DNA from: Drosophila pseudoobscura
Taxonomy: Eukaryota; Arthropoda; Insecta; Diptera; Drosophilidae
DNA length: 64,000 bases
Assembly: GCF_009870125.1 (NCBI RefSeq)
Contig: NC_046679.1
Span: forward strand, 26,660,001 to 26,724,000
Direction: 5' to 3'
Shown: positions 43,101 through 55,100 of the stretch, piece after piece
Position numbering within the stretch: position 1 is the stretch's first letter
Layout of the letters: every line of letters begins with the position of its first letter
The notes under the pieces: model-generated
The model's database searches: none
The model's input: the letters and a program-made list of their open reading frames with translations, nothing else
What the model was told of the DNA's origin: nothing
Program-made: the position numbers and the translations under genes

Positions 43101-46100
43101 GGATCCACTGGGCACACATCCGACTTGGTTAATCGCTTCCTCCTGTACAGCACCGGGGTCGTCGACTCCACGCTGTCGTGCGGGAAGATCAGCTCCTTCT
43201 TCACCAACTGAGCCCCAGGACCGCCTACGGGCACCTGCGGAGCATAGCCGCCGGGCTGCTGCTGTTGATTAGGCGGCAGCTGGTGCTGATGCTGGGGGTG
43301 CTGGGGATGCTGTGGATGCTGTGGGTGCTGCTGGTGCGAATGCGGATGTGGATGCTGCTGGTGGGGAGGTGGCTGCTGCAGCGTCTGCGGCATTCCCGGA
43401 CCGACGATGGGCGGCTGTTTCTGCGGAATCATTCCAACGCCGGGTGCCGGCTGACCGACGGGCTGGCCCACCGTCTGAGATGGCGGCGGTGGCATGGCAT
43501 ACGGTGGCTTCACCATCCCCCCGGGCACCTGGGGCATGCCTGGCGAGGGGATGCCGCCTCCGTGTGGCGGTTGCTGGGGTGGCTGCTGGCTTCCCGGAGC
43601 CTGCTGCTGGGGTGGCATGCCAGGCATGCCGGGCATCCGCTGCTGCTGACTTGCCGGGCCAGACGGGGGCCTCAGCGGGGATCCTGGAGGAGCTATGCCC
43701 GGCTGCGTGGGCTGGCTAGCGTTCATCTGGGCCCACTGGGGAGGCGCCTGCGGCTGCTGCTGGCCGGGTGGTGCCACCTGCTGGTATGGTGGCTGTTGTT
43801 GTTGCTGCTGCTGCTGTTGGGGAGGCGGCGGCGGGGCCTGCTGTGGCGGATACCTGTGCTGCTCCCACTGGGCCACTCCTGCTGGCTGTTGTATCGGCGG
43901 ACCGTGCGGTGCCCCAGGCGGAGGTGCTGCCCCGCGGGGCGGAGCACTGCCCCAGGACTGAGGTGCGGGAGAGGTCGGGTACTGGGGTCGATACTGCTGC
44001 GCACCGCCTTGCCATGCACCTGCGGACGGAGAAGAGTGGCGTTAGTAGGACACTTCCCAGGAGGGACCATTTGTCTCTGTCCGGAACATACCGTAAATCT
44101 GTGGTCTTGCATTGTAGCCTGGATACGGCTGTGGATCCTTGATGAAGTCGGGATGCCTTCGCGGCTGCGGGCTCTGCAAAGTCAAAGGCGGATTAGCTTC
44201 AATTTAAAAGGGTGTAATGGAGTGCTGTCCTTAGCCTTCCTAGGCATAGAAGGCGCTCGTAACAGGTCTTCACTAGGAACTACAAGATGCTCGAAACTGA
44301 CTCCCCCAAAGGAGCACTGTGGGGAGAGCCAAGTATCTTGACCTGATCTTCGGCTACCGCCATAACCCAACCCAACCTAACCCAATGGAGTGCCTTCACC
44401 CAATGGAGTGCTCACCTGATCGGGTGGTGGTCGATAGTAGTCCTGCTGCGTGGGTGTTCCTGGTGCATAGCCGCCAGTGGGTGGCGCCACAGGCGATCCA
44501 CTCGTGGGCGGCCCACCCGCAACTGCTTGCGCCGGCGGCTGGGGCCCCCCTGGCGGGGGCTGACTGTACGGCCGACTGCCATAGGGTCCATACTGATTGG
44601 CACCAGCCGGTGGACTGTATGGAAGGGGAGAAACCAAGAAGATGGGAGCATTAGGGGGGACTATCGTATCAATCCTGATCTTTTCTCGTCCAAAACTGAG
44701 GCTACAGTACAGTGTTTAAGGGTTTTGTGTGGCGTGGCGTGGTGTGGTGTGACGTGGCGTTGTGTCTTTGTGGGTGGAGGGTCTGGTCTGGAGAGAGAGA
44801 GATGTACTAAATGGTGGCACTCACGCTTCCCCCTCCGGCCCGTAGGGAGGGTACATATTGCGGTTCTGTGGCGGATACTGTCCTTGGCCCTGTCCAAACG
44901 GCTGGCCAGGCGGCCCCGTGGCATTGTACTGATCGCTCGCACCGTACTGCCCATAAGCTCCTGGTTGTGATGGATAGGGAGAGCCTGAAACACGTTCATA
45001 ATTATTATAATCAGGACAGAGACCTAGATCTAGATCTAGAATAGAATTTAGTGGAAATTAAAGAACACATAATACTCAAGGCCAGGATATAATAGTTGCC
45101 GCCCGCCTGGCAAAGGATACAATATCTATCTGATTTCAAAAGCAGTGTCTCGACATGCATCTTACGCACAAAATACTAAATCAACTAGTTAATTATTTGG
45201 TTAGTAGTTAGCTAGTTAGTTGGTGGGAACCACATTCAGTCGTTCGATGTTAGATGTTAGATGATGAGGCGCGTACAAAAGCCAACGAAAGAGCAAACGA
45301 AATGTGAACAAGAGTGTCTGAATTTTGGATTTTGGTGGAAAGAACGGAAAAAGAAGAGATGATAGGTACGAAACAAAATAAAAGATGATTATACCTGGCG
45401 TTCTAGACACAGGCGTTGGATAAGCGGAGCCACCTTGCGGATAAGGTGCTCCTGCGGCTGGGCGCACGTGCTGCTGCTGCTGCGGCAGGTGCTGCGGCGA
45501 GGGAGGCACCGGCCCAGGCCCAGGCCCAGGCCCATGTTGCTGCTGCTGCTGTGGTGCACCCGCCGGTGGAGCACCCGGCGGCTGGGGTGGCTGCGACTGC
45601 GACTGCTGCTGCTGCTGCTGCTGTGTCGGCGGCCCGGCTAGGCCCGGATGCTGGGGATGCTGCTGCTGCTGCTGTTGCTGCTGCGCGGCCGACTGCTGGG
45701 TGGCGTGCGGTGAATGGGGAGGTGGCGGTGGCAGGGCCCCACCCGCAACAGCAGCAACAGCAGCACCACCTGCACTTGCACCTGGACCAGGACCAGGGCC
45801 AGGACCAGAGCCAGGACCAGCGCCAGCAATGGGATCCTCGAAGGGATTGCTCACACTTATATTATCGCCGACGGCGGCAACAGCTACGGCGGCGCCTGAA
45901 GCGGTTCGTTTCGGTTCGGTTCGGATGAATGGTTGGTTGGTTTTGGATGAATCGATTTGAATTGGAATTGGAATTGGAATGAATGAGTCAGTGGAATCAC
46001 ACAAATGAATTGTTGTTGGTTGTGGCGTGGTTTTGTGGTTTGGTGGTTTGTGGGTGAAGTGAAGATAATGTGAGCATCGTTGTGGTGGTGGTGGTGGTGG

Positions 46101-49100
46101 TTTGTTGGTGATGTGATCGAGTGGTTTAGTAGTGCGCCCACACGCAAACGTTACAAAAAACATAAAAATGAATAAACAAAATATACACACATGAAATTAA
46201 TAAACAAAACATATAAACGTAAATATACATATATGTACAGGGCATGGTATGGCAGGTACAGAGTGCAGGTTAGAGGTTACAGGGTTAGAGGTTACAGGAT
46301 TACAGGGTTAGAGGGAGGGATGTGGAACATGGAGGCTGAGAAGAAGCATATCGTCTAGTAATTTAGTTATAATCAGAAGAAATAACAATGATAACATGGA
46401 TACACGATAACATGGATATACCAGCAAAAAACAAACAAATGAATCCCAGAAATATACTGTAAATTATACCCCGAGCATACACTAGAGAGAGAGAGAGGGG
46501 GGGGGCAGCTCTCGATCAGCTCCGAACTCTGCGGAGTGGGAGTGGGGGCTAGGATCTGCTCTTACCGGGATGAGGTGTCTGCGGGTTATTCTGCGAGGGC
46601 GGGCGCTGCATCTGGCCAGCCGCCGCATAGTCCGGCTGCGGCCCGCTGGCGCCCACGGGGTATGGACTGCCGCCCACCGGATAGCCGGCATAGCCATCGA
46701 TCGCGGCGTTCGGGGCGGCGCCTGGCGGGGCCGGGAATGAGTCCTGCGAGTTCGACGAGCCTGTCGAGTTGGTTGTCCCAGCATCCAAATGGCCACCACC
46801 GATTGGTTGCAAGTTGTGTGTGTGGGAGGGTTCGTTTATTTTTTTTTTTTTGTTTGTTGTTGTCGTTTTTCGGGTTTGTTCGTAAAATGATGCGAGGAGA
46901 AGGTGGTGAAAAATATTTTCCATTTTCAACGACAATCGCACAACGGAGGAGGAGTACAAACATAAAATGAATAAAAAAAAACGAACAGAGAATCGAAAAT
47001 TAAGCATCGAAAGAAAGTAAACGAAAGGAAAAAGAGGGGCGGGGCACCACCGCACGCGGCAGGGCAGAGACACTTACCTGGCGAGGGGACGGAGGCGGCC
47101 TTGACCGTCTTCTTCTTGCTGCCGGCCTCCACCTGCTGGATGATGGGCAGGGGATCGATGTCGCCGCGGTCAAAGTGGCACTCGAAGGTCAGCAGATTCT
47201 TGGTGTAGTGCTTCCGCAGCGTGTAGGCCGCACTGCTGCTGGCCCCGATTCCCAGTAGCCCGGCAATGTCCTTCCAGGTCTTGCTCTTGGTCACCTGGCA
47301 CAACGGGAGAATCGTATGGGGGATATGGGGATCATTAGTTGGGGATTGCTTATGGCTGGACGGTTCGGATCATAGTCATATCACTCAAGTGTCGATCGAA
47401 AAAAGAATCAAAGAAGGAAGGCAGGCGAGCAAAAACAACTTGGGCGGGGGGGGGATGCATTCTCGGCAATGGAATGGAAACTACGGTCTACATGGGGGAG
47501 GGGGAATCACAAACTACTTACAAAACGGAGGAGTTGGAGGGGGGTGGGGATGGGATAACTACTGAATAAATAAGGAGAGGAGAGCACTGAAGAACGAACA
47601 GCAGGCGATCGAGGGAGATAAATCGAACTGATTCCAACCATCGAGATGCTTTCGATTAATGCGTGCAGAACAGTCCAAAAACGGAAAAGGTATACTTGAA
47701 ATCATACCGAAATGAATTTAGAAACAAACCAAAAGAAAAGTGGAACATTTGAAGCATGCCGGAGGTATATGAGATATTTGATATAATACTAAACGATCTG
47801 AAAACTAGTTTGGATTAAGAATGAATTGAGTTTGGAAACGTTTGGTTCTTAGAGCATGCTGTCTGTCTACGGGCTGTAGTAAAATGTTTGCCGTTTGTTA
47901 TATCTTGAATCGAAAAGCTTGCACCGTGGGCTAAATCTTGTACGCAGGATGCAGCTATAATTTGGATACACTTTGGATCGGAGGCTGGAGCTGGGTCTAG
48001 AGATCTTATAGGGTGTGATGTGATTGATCGAAGCCGAAGCTGAAGCCGAATCGCAACATGTCTATATAGATATGTATATATATTTGTGGTACATATTGTT
48101 GGTGGATGGATGGTGGACATGTATCTTTTGATTTTGGTTCGTGTTAACTACGTTGGTGGTATTTTTTGGTTTGGTTTTGGTTTTGGTTTGGTTTTGGCTG
48201 AATTTGGTTTTGCTAGTAGTAGTAAATCTAAAAAGAAGTTAGTAAAAGGAGTTACTACGGCACCTTGCATACCTCGACGAATCCGCCACGTTCTTTTACA
48301 TAAATATATAACCTATATAAATCGAGTGGCTGTTTTGAGATGGTTGGGCAGGCGGTGATCGGCGTCCGTCGCTCCTCCATGAACGACCGCAGCTTGTCCA
48401 GCCATCCTCGCCTGTCCGGATTGTCGTCCATTTCGTACAGCTTGCACAGGGAATCCGACTTCTTTGTGGTGCTGCGGAAGGGCTCCTGCTGCACGGGCAC
48501 GTGGCTGTTGAACACCTGCTGTGGACGGATGGAGACGGATACATTAATTGGGGTTCTCATTCGAACGATATGCGATGGTCTCGTTGCTCTCCACTTACCG
48601 GGCTGCCAGCCGGACGCGGCCAATTGGGTGGCGAACTCATGTCGAACTCCTCGCCGGGACCGCCGCCGCCCGGATGCATCACAACGGGATGCGGCGACGT
48701 ACTCGGTGGGGCTAAATGACTTTGGCTATAAGGATCATTCTTGCGCGACTTTGGTGTGGTGCATTGGGGATCTTCGCCGGATGCTGGGTGGAACAAAGGA
48801 GAACAGAATCACAAATTAGTTTTGCAACTAGCAAACCCCCGACCGCCTGCTTATTTTCGATCTTTCGCCCCACTCACCCGCTGATGCATTCGAGAGCGTG
48901 CTCTGTTGACTGACTTCATCCATGGGCGTCCCATCGGGACCAGTGGTGACCACCGCCGTGACCGGGTGCAGCCCGGAGGCGCCCGTCGGGCCTGAAGAGC
49001 TTATCCCGTTGTCCTGCGATATGTGCTCGGGGCCTCCGCTGTCCGGGCCGCCGGGCGGCTGTCCCTGGCCCCCGAGCATCGACTGGGGCGGGGTGCTCGT

Positions 49101-52100
49101 GGGCGGACCCATGTTGGTGGGCCCGTGCGGCGGGCCCATGTGGTGGGGCGGACCCATTGGCATGCCAGGGTGCATTCCGGTCGGGCCGTTGCCGTAGCCT
49201 TGCGGCACGCCCTGCTGTGGCGTGGGGCTGCCTCCGTAGCCACCTTTGTGCTGTAAATGCTGCTTCAGATAGTTGAGTGGGCGTGGCGAGCCACTGCCTT
49301 GAGGAGGCGGTGGACCCACCACCGGAGGCGGCGGTGTGCCCTTGCCCTGCACGTGATTGCCAACCATCGTACCGCCCGGTGGAGCACCGGCTTGTTGCTG
49401 CGGCGACGGCGGCACCCACTGATACGGCGGATATTGCCCGTGTGGACTTCCGCCGCTGTGATTGGGCATGGAGCGTCCCGGATAGCCACCGCCCTGGGCT
49501 CCAGTTGGCATGCTGTTGGCTCCTCCGGCGCCTTGGCTGGTTGGTGGCGGTGGGGGTCCGGTTGCGTAGGCCCCCGGCGGATACTGCGGCCGTGGCGGGT
49601 AGTTGCCTAGAAGTTCACCAAAGATTATAAAACGTCCGGGAGAAGATTGGAGGATAGAGTCTCGGGCTCTGATCGTACCTGGTGGATATTGCTGCGGCTG
49701 CTGCGGGGGATAGCCTTGCGCTCCCGGACTCTGGCCCGGTCCGCCCATCTTGTAGCCTCCGTGCATGTGCGGCGGCATCGGGTAGCCCCCGCCGGACGCA
49801 CCCTGAGGTGGAGGTGGGGGCGTGCCCATGTTGTTCATTCCTTGACTGGGCGGCGGGCCCGGTGGCGGGGTCTGTTGCGGCGAGTTGCTCGCGGATGAGG
49901 CGGAGTTCGAGGCCTGCTGCTGCTGCTGAGATTGCTGCTGAGGCGGCGGCCCGCCGGGTAGACCCGGATGAGGGGGCATTGGTGGTGGACCGGCTCCTAC
50001 GGGTGGCTGCTGCATGGGACCACCGCTGCTCGACTGGTTGCTCGCCGGACGCGAGATTGGATGATTTTGTGCTGCAAGTGGCAAGTTTTCATAAGATCTG
50101 CACACAAATCGAACGGAGTCCTGGTACTTACCCACTGCTGGGGACATGGAACGCGATCCGGATGAGCCAGTGGGTGAGGGGGTGGGCCGCATGACTTGCT
50201 GGGGATTGGGTGTGCCGGGAGGACCGGAGCCCATGCCACTGTGCGCCCCGCCGCTAGAGCTGTCGTTGCTGTTCTGTCCAATCAGCTCCTGGAACGGGAA
50301 ACGTAAAAAAAGAGCGGGAATCAGCACCGATGTGGATTCAGGAATTCAGTTGAGTGCCGGCCCAGTGCCGGCCGGCCGGTAGTTTTTATTTATTTAAATG
50401 AAAGTGATAGCAACTACGAATTAGTCGAGCGGCAAAACAGCAATTAACTTGAAAAGAGATCATGTGTGCACACATGCGCGTTGCATACACAATTAAACCT
50501 GGTGGATGTCTGAATGTGTTGGTTGTAAAACCGATTCGAGCGGTAAATACCGTAAACATATTTATGCCAATCAGATGTTATCCCCCAAATGGCAGGTATG
50601 GGGTGGCGTGGCGTGGGGTGGGGTTAGAGCGGACTACCAAATGTTGTTATTGTTACGTAGCGGAACAGCAGAGAGCAACGGAGAGAGGAGAGCAGAGAGC
50701 AGAGTGTGTCTGAATAATCTCAATCATTGGGAGTAAGCGAAACGGATACAATTACATTCTTGTTGCGCTCTGCTCCCCCCGTCGCCTCCCTCGATATCGA
50801 CCTTTTCTGACATTGCCAAAAGGAATTATTATACCTCTCCTCCTCACACTTACACAACTTATGCGGCCACCGACACGACACGACACTCCCTCCTCGTGCA
50901 ATTATAACCCGGTCAGAGTCAAGAGGGGAAATTCTCATAAACGCCAAATCTCTCGTAGCAATCACAAACACAACTCTTGCAGCAGAGCAGTCTTCAACAG
51001 AAACTCGGTGCGATGCGACACGACTTTAACTTTTTTGCCGCCTTATAGCTTATAAGAAAATCAAGCAAAAGCTCCACACCGCAGCACCGCCACAAACAAT
51101 TTCAGCCAAGGAAGCATACACACACAAACGTACCTACATACACATAAAGCTTAAGTCGACAGCAATTCGAAATACACACGCACACACACACCCCAATATA
51201 AGCACAGCAAGAGAGAGGAAAGCAGCAGGCAGCGGACAGCGACAGCGACAGCAGCAGCAGCAAGAAAAATACAGCGAGCTCTGTTCGTTTTGGTATCTGA
51301 GAAATTAAGTGAAGTGAAATGAAATGTACGACGACGACGACGACGGCAAAGGCAGCACAAGGGGAGGGGGCACGGGGCATAAAAGCTATGTGGAACGAAC
51401 GACAACAACAACAACGACGACGACGGACGGCTGCAACTTGAAGCGCTCGACAGAGGGGAGGGACGTAAGACAGGGCAAGTGGCTGTGTGCTGTGCTCAGC
51501 TCTCTGTGGTAGTTATGGCGCGCTCGAAACGAACGGCGAACAGCGAACGTACGATGACAAAGACGTAGATAAGGAACAGAAACATGCACACAGATACACA
51601 CACACACGTACACACGAGTATAATAAAATGAAATAAGCAACGGCGTCGGTCGCCAGTCAGCCAGCCAGCCAGGCCATTCGTATTCGTATTCGTTTCTTCG
51701 CTCGTTCGTCGTCAGAGGGGAGCCAAAATACGTTGAGAGTGTGAGAGAGCGTGATGTGAGCGAGGGGGGCCAAGGGCGGCGGAAAAGGCAACGGCAACGG
51801 CGACGGCGACGGCAACGGTGATGACGAGAATAGCAAGCAAGCAGAAGCAGGGTCGCACGAAACGCGAGGAGAGGGGACGCCAAAGGCGAGGCAAAGGCCA
51901 GAGATAGAATGCTTTGTGCGCGGATAGCATAGCTGTTGGTTGGAAGGGGGACAGTGGGAGCGAGCAGCGGGCAATACGAAGGCGGCCCACGTTTGTAGTT
52001 GAGTATGCGTGTCTGTGTGTAGAGTAGAGTAGAAAAATTACTTGGAAGAAAAACAAGCGCTGCGGGAACAACAACAATGAAATCATTTATAACGAAAGAA

Positions 52101-55100
52101 CACAACAAAACAGAATTCGCACTCGAAGTTCAAAATAGCAAACTAAACTTGAAAACGATCCAAAGCCCCCGACTTCGCCGACCCCTTCTCGCAATCACTC
52201 TATTCCATTCTTCGCCACCCATGCGATTACAAAAAAATGTTATTAAATTAACTGTTGTGCTGTGGGTGGGGGAGGGGACGAGTGGAGTAAGGCCAGCTCA
52301 CGGTGCAGGAGAGATGGAGCGCGCTCATAAAGTTCAGCAAAGATTTTCGCGCCAAAAAGTAAGAGACTCAAATGAATGAGGACCATGAGGAGGACATAAA
52401 GGGTTCCGTTCAAGTGGAGTTTGTATTTCGAACACGATTCGTTTTGTCTCTTCTCTCCAAATGCTAATGATGGAACCCCACTTCAGATCACATCCTCTCA
52501 TCTTTCCTCAAGATTGGCGGCATGATGTAGCGCCTTTTGCAACAATTTTTGACTTTAGTTTTTCAAAAGCACTTTAACTCTTCTTTTTTTATGCAATGTC
52601 ATTTAAATAAAGAATGTACAAACACACACAGAGACAGGTATTTATACTTCGTGCCCATGTGTGTCCGTGTATCTGCCCCAGAGTTGGCCGTCAGCTGCTG
52701 CCACACCGCCGCTGGGACCTTTGTGGCTTATCACCTTAAAACCTTTAGCGATGAATGTTGAATGTGGCAGGCCAGGCACAAAAACCAAAAACAAGGCTAA
52801 CACACACTCACATGGTCTCTTGTTATGTGGCGAAACGAAACGGGGGAAAGGGAATGAGATGGAGATGAAAAAGTAAGAGACTTAAATGCACAAAAGGAGC
52901 TGCACACCGCACCAAGAGATGGGAATTTATAAACACCCAGCAAAAGAGAGAGAGAACAAGTAATAAACTTTGGGATACGAGTATCATAAAAAACAAGAAG
53001 CGAGCACACGAACACTATCTTTTGATACCCTTTTTGGATCCTTTTTGGCCAAGTTTTGTATAGACAAATCAACCTGAAAATTCCCTTGTTTTATGATAGT
53101 GATTACTACCATTTTGATGTATGATATGCCGCTTGCAACCATCTGATCGAGATAATAATACCCTCTTCTGCATCCCTACCTCGCACACTAGAACTCAAAC
53201 CTTCATAAGGGTGCGCGAGCAGAGTGCAAGATTGACTTGAAGCTGGTGGGGTCGCGACTCGCAACCAATACCAAAACCAACCATAGAGTGAAGGAGTGGG
53301 GGATCAAGAGTGCAGGCACAGCTGAGCGGTTGCGAAAACAGCGACAGACAATCAGACTGTCGTTTATTAGAGGGTGTGTGCGTGTTCGTGTGCGTGTGAA
53401 TGCATGTGTGGCTGTAGGAGTGGAAGCGGGATGCAATTTCTGTTTGTGCTTGCTTGAAAATTTTATGAGCGAAACGAAAGTTTGTGTGGCTCTGGCTGTC
53501 TCTCCGCAACTTTTTCATACAGATGAGTGTGTGTGCAAATGGCATCGGGGAACGCCAACAACAAATGTATATATGTATGTAGACACACACACACACCACT
53601 GCCAAACAGAGAGTATACCATCAGAGAAGTCTGTTCGGTTCGGTTTGGTTCGTTTCGTTCCATTCGTTTTGCAAGCACACGATGACTCCCCTGCTCTGAC
53701 CACTTTACAGCATGGCAGCAGACGTGACAGACTGACAGACAGACAGACCCAACAGTCCGCCAGCCCGACAGCAGTAAAAACAACAACTGCAAACCACTTT
53801 GTGCACAGACAAATGTCCCATGAATCGAGTTGGATGGAGCTCCCAGCGCCAGAGCCCCAGTCAGAGCCGGAGCCAGAACCGGCAGAGCCAAAGCCAAAGC
53901 CAAAGCTCCCCTACTTCTCTCCCCGCACCGCCTCGACCCGGACCCGGACCCGACATGTTCGCTTCGTTCGTTTCGTTTCGTTTCGTGGTGTGTATCCAAA
54001 CGAGTGAACTGAAAAACAAGCAAACGCACATACACACGCGAACGTGAGTATGTATGCGAATAAAGGCACACAGAAAATGAAGAAGCAGAAAGGCAGCCGC
54101 AGAACTGAACGTTCCTTTTTTTTATATTTTATTTTCGCCTTTTTCTGTCTATGCCTGTTAAAATGAAAAACGATGATGATGCCGACAACAACGGCAGCAG
54201 CAGTGGAGCCAGCCCCAATGAGTGGAGCACTAAAAATCCCAGTAACAGCAGCAGCAGCAGCAGTTACAACAACAAAAACAACAACAGAAAATGTGACAGA
54301 GAAAAACCGGCAAAATTGTTCATTGGCGGCGGGGCGGCCATGTGACGGGTCTTCTGGGGCTCAATGCTGCCGGGGGGACTCTCCAAGTGCAGCTCAGGAG
54401 CAGACCTGAGCAACTTTGCTGCGGGGATGGTCGCGTGACAAGATTTTTCAGGCACAGTTTATTTTCACATAAATCGACAACTTTTCTGGTTTCCCGTGAG
54501 TGCGCGCACCCCTTCCACTCAGGTCACGCGCCCACCTCTAGTACTTTGCTGCACTAAAATTTGGGTAGCACGAAATGAATGCAGTTGGCTGTTGTTGGCT
54601 GTTGGATTGCTGTTGAGTGCCGATTGCCTACAGAATCTGACGCAGAGCAATCTTGAAATAAGTTTTGAAGTGGGACAACGATGGCTATCAGGATGGGATG
54701 GCGCTCTGGAAATCGATGGAAACGTTACTGGAGGTTTAAATCATCACATAATGCTTGCATGTGCATATGCATTCTGATGAAACCATTTGATACAACGATT
54801 GCAAGAGACCGCAAAATGTTGGCAATTTTAGTTGCCGAAGCGGGAAATGTTCAGTAGTTAAGTTAAATATTGCAATAATTTTTTTGCCAGTGTACACACA
54901 CACACAAACGCACACATGGAATTTAAAGCGGCTTACAAATGCAATATTGAATCAGCGAGGGCGACAGTGGAGTGGAAACGGACTCATGTTGTGCCGGATT
55001 AAAATGGCTGGGCGGCTGATTACAGTTCTTTCCGCTCTCTTCTGTTTGTTTTTTGTCGCAATCGACATTAAAAAGGTAATCAACATTTCCCAGAGGGGGC

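Noticed and set aside
40254-44341. Long plus-strand ORFs (up to 387 residues) opposite the last osa exon
   Set aside because: They are shadows of a GC-rich, CAG/CCG-biased exon, with low-complexity composition (poly-Leu, poly-Cys) and no domains; the minus-strand frame is a clear match to Osa.
48828-50327. A single 499-residue exon in osa
   Set aside because: Good GT-AG sites and agreement with the family protein show that it is several exons separated by short in-frame introns; reported as a finding instead.
51386-54071. ORFs of 200-256 residues inside osa intron 3
   Set aside because: Built from simple repeats and pyrimidine-rich DNA, with Arg/Ser/Leu-rich composition, no domain and no splice partners. 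I do not call nested genes.
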